Source: JBARRO01 sp049644265 (GTDB lineage: Bacteria > Bacteroidota > Ignavibacteria > UBA10030). Taken from it: a stretch of 34,785 nt of DNA. The stretch spans positions 1 through 34,785 of the forward strand of contig JBARRO010000108.1 in assembly GCA_049644265.1 (NCBI GenBank). Direction: 5' to 3'. The position numbers and the translations under genes were made by a program. This document shows, one piece after another, positions 7,590-15,043 of the stretch (its first letter is position 1; every line of letters starts with the position of its first letter). Under the pieces are notes generated by a model. The model ran no database searches. It was given only the letters and a program-made list of their open reading frames with translations, and was not told where the DNA came from.

Positions 7590-7627
7590 CGTTAGCCAGC
7601 CGTTACGGGAATGTTAACAAACTGTTA
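7590..7627. promoter_or_regulatory. Pho box: four PhoB half sites at 11-bp period
   Basis: GTTA cores occur at 7591, 7602, 7613 and 7624, each exactly 11 bases apart. Read on the minus strand they are CTAACG, GTAACG, TTAACA and TTAACA with five-base spacers, the layout of PhoB/PhoP binding sites (E. coli CTGTCAT repeats, Bacillus TTAACA repeats). The array lies in the spacer between the divergent porin-pst operon and phoB-phoR, so it can serve both. Orientation of the -10 favours the pst side; phoB would then be autoregulated from the same sites. Confidence 0.85.
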
Positions 7628-7710
7628 AGGATTCCCGCATGCCGGTTTCGTGTTTGCACCGGGGGAAATACTGAAGTACATTGAGCCACCGATCCAACCA
7701 TTCTCCTCGC

Positions 7711-8403
7711 ATGCCAAAGACCATCCTCGTCGTCGATGACGAAAAAGATATCGTCGACATGCTCAAATACAACCTCGCCAAAGAGGGATTTTCTGTCCTC
7801 ACGGCACATAACGGGAAGCATGCTCTGGAGCTTGCTCAGAAGAAACCGGATCTCATCCTCCTTGATATCATGATGCCTGAGATGGACGGCCTGGAGGTCG
7901 TGAGGCAACTGAAGCGGGCAAAAACGACCGAGTCGATACCGGTTCTGTTTCTGACGGCGAAAGGGTCCGAAACCGACGAGATTGTCGGACTCGAACTGGG
8001 AGCTGAGGACTACGTGGTCAAACCGATCAGTGTCGGGAAGATCCTCGCCAGGGTGCGGGCCGTGCTGCGAAGACACGAACAACATCCGGGGAAAGAGACC
8101 GGAGACGGCGAAGTCATACGGATCGACGATCTCGAGATCAACGTCCCCAACTACTCCGTCAAAGTCGCGACAAAGGAACTGGCGTTCCCGAGGAAGGAAT
8201 TCGAAACCCTGGTTTATCTTGCGAAGAATCGCGGCAGGGTGATCTCCCGGGAGGCTCTTCTGAATGCCGTGTGGGGAGAAAACGTCTATGTCGTCGACCG
8301 GACGATCGACGTCCACATCCGGAAGATTCGCGAAAAACTCGGCACACATGCCGATTGGATCGAGACAGTAAAGGGAGTTGGATACAGGTTCAAGGCAGAA
8401 TAA
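7711..8403 (+). CDS. phoB: Phosphate regulon response regulator PhoB
   Basis: A 230-residue OmpR-family regulator, the usual PhoB length, from the ATG at 7711 (MPKTILVVDDEKD). The receiver has D9-D10, phospho-acceptor D52 (LILLDIMMPEMDG), T82 and K104 (YVVKPI). The DNA-binding domain shows PRKEFETLVYLAKNRGRVISREALL and VVDRTIDVHIRKIREKLG, the recognition helix typical of PhoB. A TTG start at 7681 would add ten residues not seen in the family. The stop overlaps the phoR start (TAATG at 8401-8405). It presumably binds the 11-bp repeats just upstream and drives both its own operon and pst. Confidence 0.92.
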   Translation: MPKTILVVDDEKDIVDMLKYNLAKEGFSVLTAHNGKHALELAQKKPDLILLDIMMPEMDGLEVVRQLKRAKTTESIPVLFLTAKGSETDEIVGLELGAEDYVVKPISVGKILARVRAVLRRHEQHPGKETGDGEVIRIDDLEINVPNYSVKVATKELAFPRKEFETLVYLAKNRGRVISREALLNAVWGENVYVVDRTIDVHIRKIREKLGTHADWIETVKGVGYRFKAE

Positions 8404-9848
8404 TGAAAAGCATCGAATCAAAAATCACCTTGACCTATGTGGCGCTTGCCGTCGCGTTGATTCTCGGGGCGAGCCTCTACTCGAGCTCAAGGGTCGAATC
8501 CTACTACAAGGAGCGCCTGGTTCAGGACATGAGCAGGCATGCCGAGCTCATCACGTATGTCCTTCAGAGCGATTCTACAATTTCATTTCCCGAGATCGAC
8601 CAGCGCGTTGAGAAGATTTCCGGAATTGAGAATGTCCGGATCACGCTCATCAGCGCCGGAGGAAAGGTTCTCGCCGATTCCGATGTTCCGTCGGACCATC
8701 TGGAGCGCGTCGAAAATCATCTTTCCAGACCGGAAATTCAGGAAGCGCTGACCCACGGGGTGGGAGTCAATTCCCGCCATAGCGCCACCGTGGGCAAGGA
8801 CTTTCTCTACGTTGCCAAGGCCCTGGCCGATCCACAGAGTGTCAGAGCATTTCCGGATCTGAAATTCATCCGGCTGAGCATGCCGTTGGAAGACTACCGG
8901 ACGAGGATCAATAACCTCCGATTCAACATCTATCTTGCAGGGTTTATCGCTCTTCTCCTTGTCGCGGGAGTGAGTTCTGTTGTTTCCCGGCGTGTTGCCC
9001 GGCCCATCATGGAAATTGCCCGAAGCATCGAGAGGATCCGCGCGGGGAATCTGAACGAGCACATCCCGGTTTCCTCGCATGATGAAATCAGTCAGGTCGC
9101 AAAGGCAGTGAATGAGCTCGTCGATAAGCTCCGGTCCGACATCGTCGAACTCGAAAAACTCCAGCGTGTGAGGACGGAATTCCTTGCGAACGTGTCCCAC
9201 GAGCTTCGGACACCGATTTTTGCCATCGAGGGTATGCTCGAAACGTTGTTGAACGGTGCCATCGACGATCCGGCCGTGAACCGGTCCTTCCTGCAAAAGG
9301 CTCAGGCAAACGTCACCCGCCTTGATGCCCTGCTGCGGGATCTCATCAACATCTCGCATATGGAGTCCGGCGATTTGAAGCTGAGCTTCCGTTATTTCCG
9401 AGTGAATGAGTTCCTCGAATCCATCACGAAAGACTTTCAGCCGGTTGCCGATCAACGGCACGTGACGCTCACCCATGATCTCAGAACGGGCACCGACACG
9501 GAAGTTCTGGGCGACCGCGAGCGTTTGTATCAGGTTCTTGCCAACCTTATTGAAAATGCCGTCCGTTATAATAGAGAACACGGAACGGTTGTTGTGTCGA
9601 CGGACAACGCGGATGGCAACGTGAGAGTCAGCGTTCAGGACTCGGGCGTCGGGATCTCTCAGGAACACCTTCCCCGCATTTTCGAGCGGTTCTATCGGGT
9701 GGATAAGGATCGGTCGCGGGAAGTTGGGGGAACGGGACTTGGATTGGCCATCGTGAAACACATCGTGGACGCGCACGGAAGCAAGGTGGAAGTGGAGAGC
9801 GTTGAGGGTGAGGGAAGCAAATTCAGTTTCTTCCTGAGACGAGACTGA
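8403..9848 (+). CDS. phoR: Phosphate regulon sensor kinase PhoR
   Basis: A 481-residue membrane histidine kinase. Membrane helix at residues 8-28, a periplasmic domain of about 145 residues with Cache/PAS-like features (VRITLISAGGKVLADS), second helix at 175-196, HAMP linker ending near 250, HisKA with H266 in FLANVSHELRTPI, N-box NLIENA (381-386), G1 DSGVGI (413), F-box IFERFYRVDKDRSRE, G2 GGTGLGLAI (442-450). The RVDKDRSREVGGTGLGLAIVKHIV block is typical of PhoR. Unlike E. coli PhoR it has a sizeable periplasmic domain, as in Gram-positive PhoR. It is coupled to phoB and faces the pst operon whose product it is expected to monitor through PhoU. Confidence 0.92.
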   Translation: MKSIESKITLTYVALAVALILGASLYSSSRVESYYKERLVQDMSRHAELITYVLQSDSTISFPEIDQRVEKISGIENVRITLISAGGKVLADSDVPSDHLERVENHLSRPEIQEALTHGVGVNSRHSATVGKDFLYVAKALADPQSVRAFPDLKFIRLSMPLEDYRTRINNLRFNIYLAGFIALLLVAGVSSVVSRRVARPIMEIARSIERIRAGNLNEHIPVSSHDEISQVAKAVNELVDKLRSDIVELEKLQRVRTEFLANVSHELRTPIFAIEGMLETLLNGAIDDPAVNRSFLQKAQANVTRLDALLRDLINISHMESGDLKLSFRYFRVNEFLESITKDFQPVADQRHVTLTHDLRTGTDTEVLGDRERLYQVLANLIENAVRYNREHGTVVVSTDNADGNVRVSVQDSGVGISQEHLPRIFERFYRVDKDRSREVGGTGLGLAIVKHIVDAHGSKVEVESVEGEGSKFSFFLRRD

Positions 9849-9890
9849 GATGAGGGGATAACGCCGACTGATTCCCTTGCCTCGGCCACA

Positions 9891-9949
9891 GACTTATAAC
9901 GTGCCAAGCTACGTTTCATTTCCTAAAGCGTTTTGCGGCACATCTTATC
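9891..9949. repeat. Left inverted-repeat region flanking the DUF1801 gene (attC-like)
   Basis: An A+T-rich imperfect palindrome: ATAACGTGCC (9896-9905) can pair with GGCACATCTTAT (9937-9948). Its outer end GACTTATAACGTGCC (9891-9905) matches the inverted outer end on the right (10688-10702) at 11 of 15 positions. An inner block CTAAAGCGTTTTGC (9923-9936) recurs inverted and split at 10558-10579. A core-site-like GTTGGGC lies at 9991-9997, 25 bases before the start codon. No gene is visible between phoR and 10023. Whether this is half of a recombination site or a transposon-type end is unresolved. Confidence 0.45.
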
Positions 9950-10022
9950 AACCCAGAGAGCGGTCTTATCTCGAAACCATATGATAAATAGTTGGGCATC
10001 ACAACAAGTTGGAGTATGAACC

Positions 10023-10505
10023 ATGGCGCTAAAACCAAAGAGGAGTAAGCCGAAGGCCAAGGGCACATCGCACGCAAGCAAGTGGAGCCTTGAGCGAGCG
10101 ACCGGGAAATCCGCTTCCCGACTCATCGACCGGCGGAACCGCGACCAGGGGGGATGGCGCGAGGAGACCCTGGCCCGCATACGGGCGCTGATCCTGGAGG
10201 CCGACCCCGAGATGATCGAGGAGCGGAAATGGAGGAAGCCGTCGAATGCGATGGAGGGGATCCCGGTCTGGTCGCACCGCGGGATCGTCTGCGCCGGGGA
10301 GACGTACACGAAGGTCGTGAAGTTCACGTTCGCCCGGGGGGCCAGCATCCCCGACCCCGCGCGCCTCTTCAATTCCAGTTTGGAAGGCAACACACGAAGG
10401 GCGATCGACATTCACGAAGGGGAGAAGGTCGACGCGGACGCGTTCATGGCGCTCGTGAAGGCCGCGGTGGCCCAGAATGACTCGCCGGCGAAGAACCGGA
10501 GTTAA
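10023..10505 (+). CDS. DUF1801 family protein, probable horizontally acquired cassette
   Basis: A 160-residue basic protein. The lysine- and arginine-rich N-terminus (about 50 residues) precedes a DUF1801-type domain: RALILEADPEMIEERKWRKPSN, GIPVWSHRGIVCAGETYTKVVKFTF and the C-terminal LFNSSLEGNTRRAIDIHEGEK. The family is widespread and its biochemical role is unsettled. Composition is unlike its surroundings: 162 of 240 bases in 10141-10380 are G or C, against 51 of 120 in 9901-10020 just upstream. It is a single gene with tight flanks, 25 bases after a GTTGGGC core and 43 bases before a long palindrome, the layout of an integron gene cassette. There is no obvious ribosome-binding site. Confidence 0.8.
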   Translation: MALKPKRSKPKAKGTSHASKWSLERATGKSASRLIDRRNRDQGGWREETLARIRALILEADPEMIEERKWRKPSNAMEGIPVWSHRGIVCAGETYTKVVKFTFARGASIPDPARLFNSSLEGNTRRAIDIHEGEKVDADAFMALVKAAVAQNDSPAKNRS

Positions 10506-10548
10506 TCAACGAGAGGCTCGAAACATTTCACCATGCTCCAGCAACAGC

Positions 10549-10699
10549 GTATAACATGCAAAACGGCAACGCGCTTTAGTTGATAGTTACGAAGCGAAAC
10601 CTCTGGAGAAAGAACATAGACGCACTCCATGCCGCAACATTCCTCCGCCAGAGGCGAATTCATTCTTGCGCACTAGCGCTGTTTTGCGAGACGTTATGC
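10549..10699. repeat. Long imperfect palindrome, attC-like, downstream of the DUF1801 gene
   Basis: The ends GTATAAC (10549-10555) and GTTATGC (10693-10699) are near-complementary and resemble the R'' and R' core sites of integron attC elements. Next inward, GCAAAACGGC (10558-10567) pairs with GCTGTTTTGC (10678-10687) with one mismatch, and further in CCTCTGG (10600-10606) pairs with CCAGAGG (10648-10654). Pairing along the whole 151 bases with bulges, rather than a short perfect stem, is what attC sites look like; the size is at the long end of their range. No protein is encoded. No integrase gene is visible in the window. Confidence 0.5.
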
Positions 10700-10796
10700 G
10701 TCATGCCGCTGCGCACACGGGAGGATTGAACGAAGAGGCCGCATTGACATTCAGAGTCCGGAGTGATACTTTCAAAAGGAAATCAAGGAGAACCCG

Positions 10797-11186
10797 TTGG
10801 CAGAACCAAAGAGAAAAAAAGTACTGATCGTTGAAGATACCGATTCGGTGCTGATGGTCATGAAACGGTGGGTGGGAAATATGGGCTACGACGTCATCAC
10901 CGCTGAGGATGGCCGGGAGGCACTCGAGAAAGTTCGCAAAGATCCACCGGATATGGTCCTGCTCGATGTCATGATGCCGGAAATGAACGGATTTGCGGTA
11001 TGCCGGGAGCTGCGGTCGTATGACACGATGAAGAAGATTCCGATCGTCATTGTCACGGCCTTACCCGCATCGGCTGATTCCGATGAGGCAAAAATGAGCG
11101 GGGCAAATGAAGTCGTCATTAAGCCGGTGACCCAGAGCGACCTGACCCGCCGCGTCCGTCACTATCTCGGGTCGGCGTTCAAGTAG
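10797..11186 (+). CDS. Single-domain response regulator (CheY-like receiver)
   Basis: A 129-residue stand-alone receiver with E13-D14, phospho-acceptor D57 (MVLLDVMMPEMNG), T87 and K109 (VVIKPV) and no output domain. It starts with TTG at 10797; AAGGAG seven bases upstream supports this start. Such proteins act as phosphorelay intermediates or bind targets directly. No cognate kinase is adjacent, but a hybrid histidine kinase at 16228-18216 is a nearby candidate partner. The 97 bases between the palindrome (to 10699) and this start hold nothing else recognisable. It converges on the next gene with 26 bases between stops. Confidence 0.9.
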   Translation: MAEPKRKKVLIVEDTDSVLMVMKRWVGNMGYDVITAEDGREALEKVRKDPPDMVLLDVMMPEMNGFAVCRELRSYDTMKKIPIVIVTALPASADSDEAKMSGANEVVIKPVTQSDLTRRVRHYLGSAFK

Positions 11187-11212
11187 CACCTGCGAGGCGA
11201 TACCGGTGCGAG

Positions 11213-13546
11213 CTAGTCGTCGTCCTCTTCTGAGGCGCCGGAAAAGATCGAATACCGCGGGGTCGGCATTGCGGTGCCTTTGATCGAGCGCCAGATGATC
11301 TGGTTCAAGAGCCTGTCGGGCGCGGCATCTTCCTTCCGAAAATCCATCCCTTCCATCAACAACTGTCCGAAGTCTCCATCCTTGTTCTTCGTTGTGAGGT
11401 CATACCGCGGCGCTTCCACCTGATAGCCGGAAGTATCGGCGTCCACGGCAAAGGCGTTGAAGAATGGGGTGGCTGAAGCATCGTACTGACTCATCGGCGC
11501 CAGGCCAAGGATCAGTTCCATCGTCCGCAACATGGAAGCGGTCGTGTAGAGTGTGTGGTCGACAAACCGGTGCTTCGTGAAGGGACTGATCACCAGGCCT
11601 ACGCTCCGGTGTGCATCGACATGGTCGGGGCCGTCCTGCGCATCGTCCTCGATGACGAAGATGACCGATTGGTTCCAGTATTTGCTTTTCGAAATCCGCT
11701 GAACCATCTGGCCGAGCGCATAGTCGTTTTGCGCGACAAAAGCCCGCGGGCTCAGCTTTCCTTTGCGGGTCCCCTCCGTATGGTCATTTGGAAGGCGAAG
11801 AATGTTGAACTGCGGAAGATTTCCGTTCGCTTCGAATTCTGAAAACTCCTTCTCCCACTCTTTCACGCGATCAAGGTCTGAGTAGGTCAGATCCCATCCG
11901 CGGAACGTCGGAGAAAAATGACCGACGAGCCCTTTGACCAGTGTTGTCGAGTGTGCTCCTGCCTCGCCGACCTGCGTAAACTCCCCGTAACTTCGGTAGG
12001 AGACCCCTGCCCTCGCGCACGCATCCCAGATGTACCCGGATTTCGGTGTGCCCGTGGGTTGCGAACCCTCGAAGTCATACAATCCTCCCCGGCCGCCATA
12101 ATTCGTCGGCCAGAGTTTTTCGATATAGTCCGTTGCATAACCGGCAGTGCTCCAGTTGTGCCCGTCGGCGCTGACCTCGGCATTGACGTAGAGGTTGTCG
12201 AACAAGGCAAACTGTCGTGCGAGTTTGTGATGGTTGGGGGTGATTGCCTCGCCAAAAATACACAGCGATGAATCACCGTTCCCCTCCGTCATGTCCCCAA
12301 AAACCTGGTCGTACGTTCGGTTCTCCTTGATGATGTAGAAGACATATTTGATGGGAGAGGGTTGGCCGACTTTTCGGGGAATGGGATTCTCACCTTCAAA
12401 CCTGGATTCAGTCAAATGGTGTTTTTTGTAGGGAGTGTTTTCGAGCACCTGTTTTGAAAGATCGGAGAGTTGGTCTCCTGAGGGAAGTTTGAAAATCGAC
12501 AGGGTGCCTTTAAGGAGCCCGCCGATGTACTGGCGCGTCGGATTCGCCAGTGATCGTCCCCCCTTCCCGTTCAGGACGAGTACCGTGTTGTCTTTCAGTG
12601 TCAGCACTTTGGTCGGGTACCATCCGACGGGGATAAATCCAACGGGCCGCGGACGATTCGGGTTGTCGAGGCTGATGACCGTGAGCGAATTGTTGTCCGC
12701 GTTTGCAGCGAGCGCGATGCTGCCGTTGGAGTTCAACGCGACGGAATTCGTCGTCGAACCCTCCGGAGCATCCGGATACACAGCCGTTACGACGTTTGCA
12801 ACCGTTTCGTTATTTGAAAGGTCAAGAACGGTCACGGTGTTGTCATTGGCGTTTGCGACATAGGCATAGCGGCCGTTCGGGGAGGTCGTGATTTCCGTCG
12901 GATGTTCTCCGGTTTCGAATTCGTTGAGCAGCTGGCTGCCAACATAGATCTCGACTCTCGAAGAGCTCCAGAGAGAGACCAGGAGAATGCCTTCCTTGAC
13001 GAACTTGCAGGCATAGGGCATGCCGCTGAGTTTCACGACTTCTTTCTTCTTTGAGCGCACATCGTAGAACCGGAGGGTGCTGTCGTTGCGGAACACCACC
13101 GCGAGTTTGTTTCCGAAGACGTCAAGTCCTGCCGCGGAACCGAAATATTTTGGGGCCTCGAATCGGATTGTGTCGCTGGGAGTCAACTGCTTGTCGCCGA
13201 GCGTGAACACATAAACGCAATTCTGGTTGCCACCCGAGACATAGAGCTTCTTGCCGACGAATTTGATGCCGAGCCAGCTGTCCTTGAGGATGGTCGATTG
13301 AACAACCTTCTTTGCTTCGAGGTCGACGAGCATGAGCTCAGGCCTGGAGTATCCACTGTGGGTCACAGCAAGGTACTTCTGGTCGTCCGTGAGAGCGCCA
13401 TTCATCGGAAAATCGCCCACATCGATCTGTGCGCCGTACGGCGAAAGGCTCCAACCGTTCGGCAGAAGCACACGATTGCTCGCCGGTCCGGGGATCTGGG
13501 CTGCGAGCAAGGTTGGGAGGAGAAGAGAAAAGAAGATTTCTTTCAT
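11213..13546 (-). CDS. Secreted beta-propeller (YncE-like) / alkaline phosphatase-type phosphoesterase fusion
   Basis: A 777-residue protein with an N-terminal signal peptide (to about residue 17). Residues about 40-360 form a YVTN/YncE-like propeller, with repeats such as SPNGRYAYVANANDNTVTVLDL. Residues about 398-700 are a phosphoesterase domain of the phospholipase C / acid phosphatase superfamily: IIKENRTYDQVFGD near 405, a second metal-site region RLPNDHTEG and FVIEDDAQDGPDHVDAHR. The tail ends in acidic EEDDD. Substrate is unknown; phosphate release in the periplasm is plausible. ATG at 13546 has GGAG six bases upstream; a GTG three bases earlier is less well spaced. It lies 15 bases after the amidohydrolase gene, in the same operon. 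No Pho-box array is visible nearby. Confidence 0.86.
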   Translation of the reverse strand: MKEIFFSLLLPTLLAAQIPGPASNRVLLPNGWSLSPYGAQIDVGDFPMNGALTDDQKYLAVTHSGYSRPELMLVDLEAKKVVQSTILKDSWLGIKFVGKKLYVSGGNQNCVYVFTLGDKQLTPSDTIRFEAPKYFGSAAGLDVFGNKLAVVFRNDSTLRFYDVRSKKKEVVKLSGMPYACKFVKEGILLVSLWSSSRVEIYVGSQLLNEFETGEHPTEITTSPNGRYAYVANANDNTVTVLDLSNNETVANVVTAVYPDAPEGSTTNSVALNSNGSIALAANADNNSLTVISLDNPNRPRPVGFIPVGWYPTKVLTLKDNTVLVLNGKGGRSLANPTRQYIGGLLKGTLSIFKLPSGDQLSDLSKQVLENTPYKKHHLTESRFEGENPIPRKVGQPSPIKYVFYIIKENRTYDQVFGDMTEGNGDSSLCIFGEAITPNHHKLARQFALFDNLYVNAEVSADGHNWSTAGYATDYIEKLWPTNYGGRGGLYDFEGSQPTGTPKSGYIWDACARAGVSYRSYGEFTQVGEAGAHSTTLVKGLVGHFSPTFRGWDLTYSDLDRVKEWEKEFSEFEANGNLPQFNILRLPNDHTEGTRKGKLSPRAFVAQNDYALGQMVQRISKSKYWNQSVIFVIEDDAQDGPDHVDAHRSVGLVISPFTKHRFVDHTLYTTASMLRTMELILGLAPMSQYDASATPFFNAFAVDADTSGYQVEAPRYDLTTKNKDGDFGQLLMEGMDFRKEDAAPDRLLNQIIWRSIKGTAMPTPRYSIFSGASEEDDD

Positions 13547-13561
13547 CACATACTCCGGTTG

Positions 13562-15043
13562 TTATCGTTTCTGGTCGACGCTGTTCCTGATGGGTTTTCC
13601 CGCCCGAATGTTTTTGTGAATTCCCTGCAAATCCTTCACAATTTGTCCATTCACAACCACATATTCAATACCGGCCGATTGGTATTCCGGATGCTCTACG
13701 GTGGAACGGTCACGTATATCCGACAGACTGAAAATGGTGATATCCGCGTCCGCTCCGACGGCCATTCGTCCCTTGCGCTTCATGGCTTCCGAGCACTGTT
13801 CCAGGCGATGGGCAGGCAGGATAGTCATTTTTGCCACGGCATCAAGAACGGAAAGTATCTTTTGTTCCCGAGCATACAAGCCGATGGTTCTGGCGAACGT
13901 CCCCGAAGCACGGGGATGGTTGTTGTATCCGGAGCCGAGGATAGCGTCGCTGCCAATCATCACAAACGGCGAAGCGAGCGCCGCAACGATATCCTCTTCA
14001 GGGATTGCATATGCGACGGCGAGCTTTCCTTCCTTTTGATACTTCCTGAAACTTTCTTCGGTCAGCCGTTCGCTCGTGCCCGCAAGCTGAAGGTCTCCGT
14101 ACGAAATGTGAAACCGCTGCTGCCATCCTTTGTCGAAGCGGGCTGAGTTGAGGTACGTCCCCCAGAAATTGTAGGGGTAGGTGCACGCCGTAATGTCGAG
14201 CCCGCTTTCCCGGGCTGTCTGAAGCATCTGCAGCGAACGTTTCATGGAAAACGTGCCGCCCGTGCTGTTGATGTGGTCGATATGGACCGATGCTCCCGAT
14301 TGGCGCGCATAACCGATGATCTCGTTCAGAGCGTCGAAGTTCGTGCCCGGTTCTTCCATGTCGGAATATCGGGCGTGGAAGAAGACCGGGACATTGTATT
14401 TCTTTGCCAATGCCATCAGCGGTAGAATCTCGTCGGAAGATATCCCGGGGACATACTCCGGAGAAAACGAAACTCCCAATGAGCCGTTCTGCAGGGCGTG
14501 CTCGGCAATCTGTGTCAGCTTCCGAATCTGTTCCTTGCTTGCCGACTGGTATCTTGTAAGAGCAAACCGGTTTCTTGCTTCCGTATAGAAGAACGAGGCG
14601 CCAAAATTGACCGGCGGGTGCTGACGCTCATACTCCGCATACCATGTTTTCGGATTTGCGGAACCTCCGTGCATCGCAAGGTTTGTCGTGACCCCGTCAG
14701 CAATCTTGTTCCACGACCCGACTGGATTTGGATCGTATGAGAGAATATCGATGAACCCGGGGGCCACGACCAGGCCAGTCGCATCAATTTCCTTCCTCCC
14801 CTTCATAGGCGCCTGCGAAATCTCCCGAACGGTTCCTCCAACGATTCCGACATTCGCTACAGAATCAAACCCGGTTTCGGGATTCATCACGCGGCCATGG
14901 AGGATCACCAGATCGTACGTGACGGGAGTCCCGTCGTGTTGTGGTTGTGCGTCAATCGTCGATGTGAGCACTACAGCGAGCAGCCAGACGAATCCCAGAA
15001 TGCGTTGCACAACCCCTTGGCGGTCCGGCGGAATACGGTTCAC
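13562..15043 (-). CDS. Amidohydrolase-superfamily protein (N-acyl-D-amino-acid deacylase-like), exported, atypical metal site
   Basis: A 493-residue protein with a signal or anchor segment (GFVWLLAVVLTSTIDAQ, residues 17-33), so it acts outside the cytoplasm. After the small beta-sandwich part (DLVILHGRVMNPETG) comes PGFIDILSYDPN, where most relatives have PGFIDxHxH: both metal-binding histidines are replaced. Later ligands look kept: VFFHARYSD, VHIDHINSTGG and MIGSDAILG. The C-terminus has GRMAVGADADITIF and the closing VVNGQIV strand, as in D-aminoacylases. Activity with one metal, as in some D-aminoacylase relatives, or an altered reaction are both possible. It starts with GTG overlapping the glycosyltransferase stop (GTGA at 15040-15043). 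Confidence 0.8.
   Translation of the reverse strand: MNRIPPDRQGVVQRILGFVWLLAVVLTSTIDAQPQHDGTPVTYDLVILHGRVMNPETGFDSVANVGIVGGTVREISQAPMKGRKEIDATGLVVAPGFIDILSYDPNPVGSWNKIADGVTTNLAMHGGSANPKTWYAEYERQHPPVNFGASFFYTEARNRFALTRYQSASKEQIRKLTQIAEHALQNGSLGVSFSPEYVPGISSDEILPLMALAKKYNVPVFFHARYSDMEEPGTNFDALNEIIGYARQSGASVHIDHINSTGGTFSMKRSLQMLQTARESGLDITACTYPYNFWGTYLNSARFDKGWQQRFHISYGDLQLAGTSERLTEESFRKYQKEGKLAVAYAIPEEDIVAALASPFVMIGSDAILGSGYNNHPRASGTFARTIGLYAREQKILSVLDAVAKMTILPAHRLEQCSEAMKRKGRMAVGADADITIFSLSDIRDRSTVEHPEYQSAGIEYVVVNGQIVKDLQGIHKNIRAGKPIRNSVDQKR

Noticed and set aside
7681..7710. TTG start for phoB ten codons upstream
   Set aside because: It adds residues not seen in PhoB and lacks a ribosome-binding site; MPKTILVVDD at 7711 matches the family start.
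8583..9776. 397-codon minus-strand open frame opposite phoR
   Set aside because: Shadow of a complete PhoR kinase; no signal of its own.
11187..11212. GCACC/GGTGC hairpin between the convergent receiver and phosphoesterase genes
   Set aside because: Only a 5-bp stem with a long loop and no U-tract; not enough for a terminator call.
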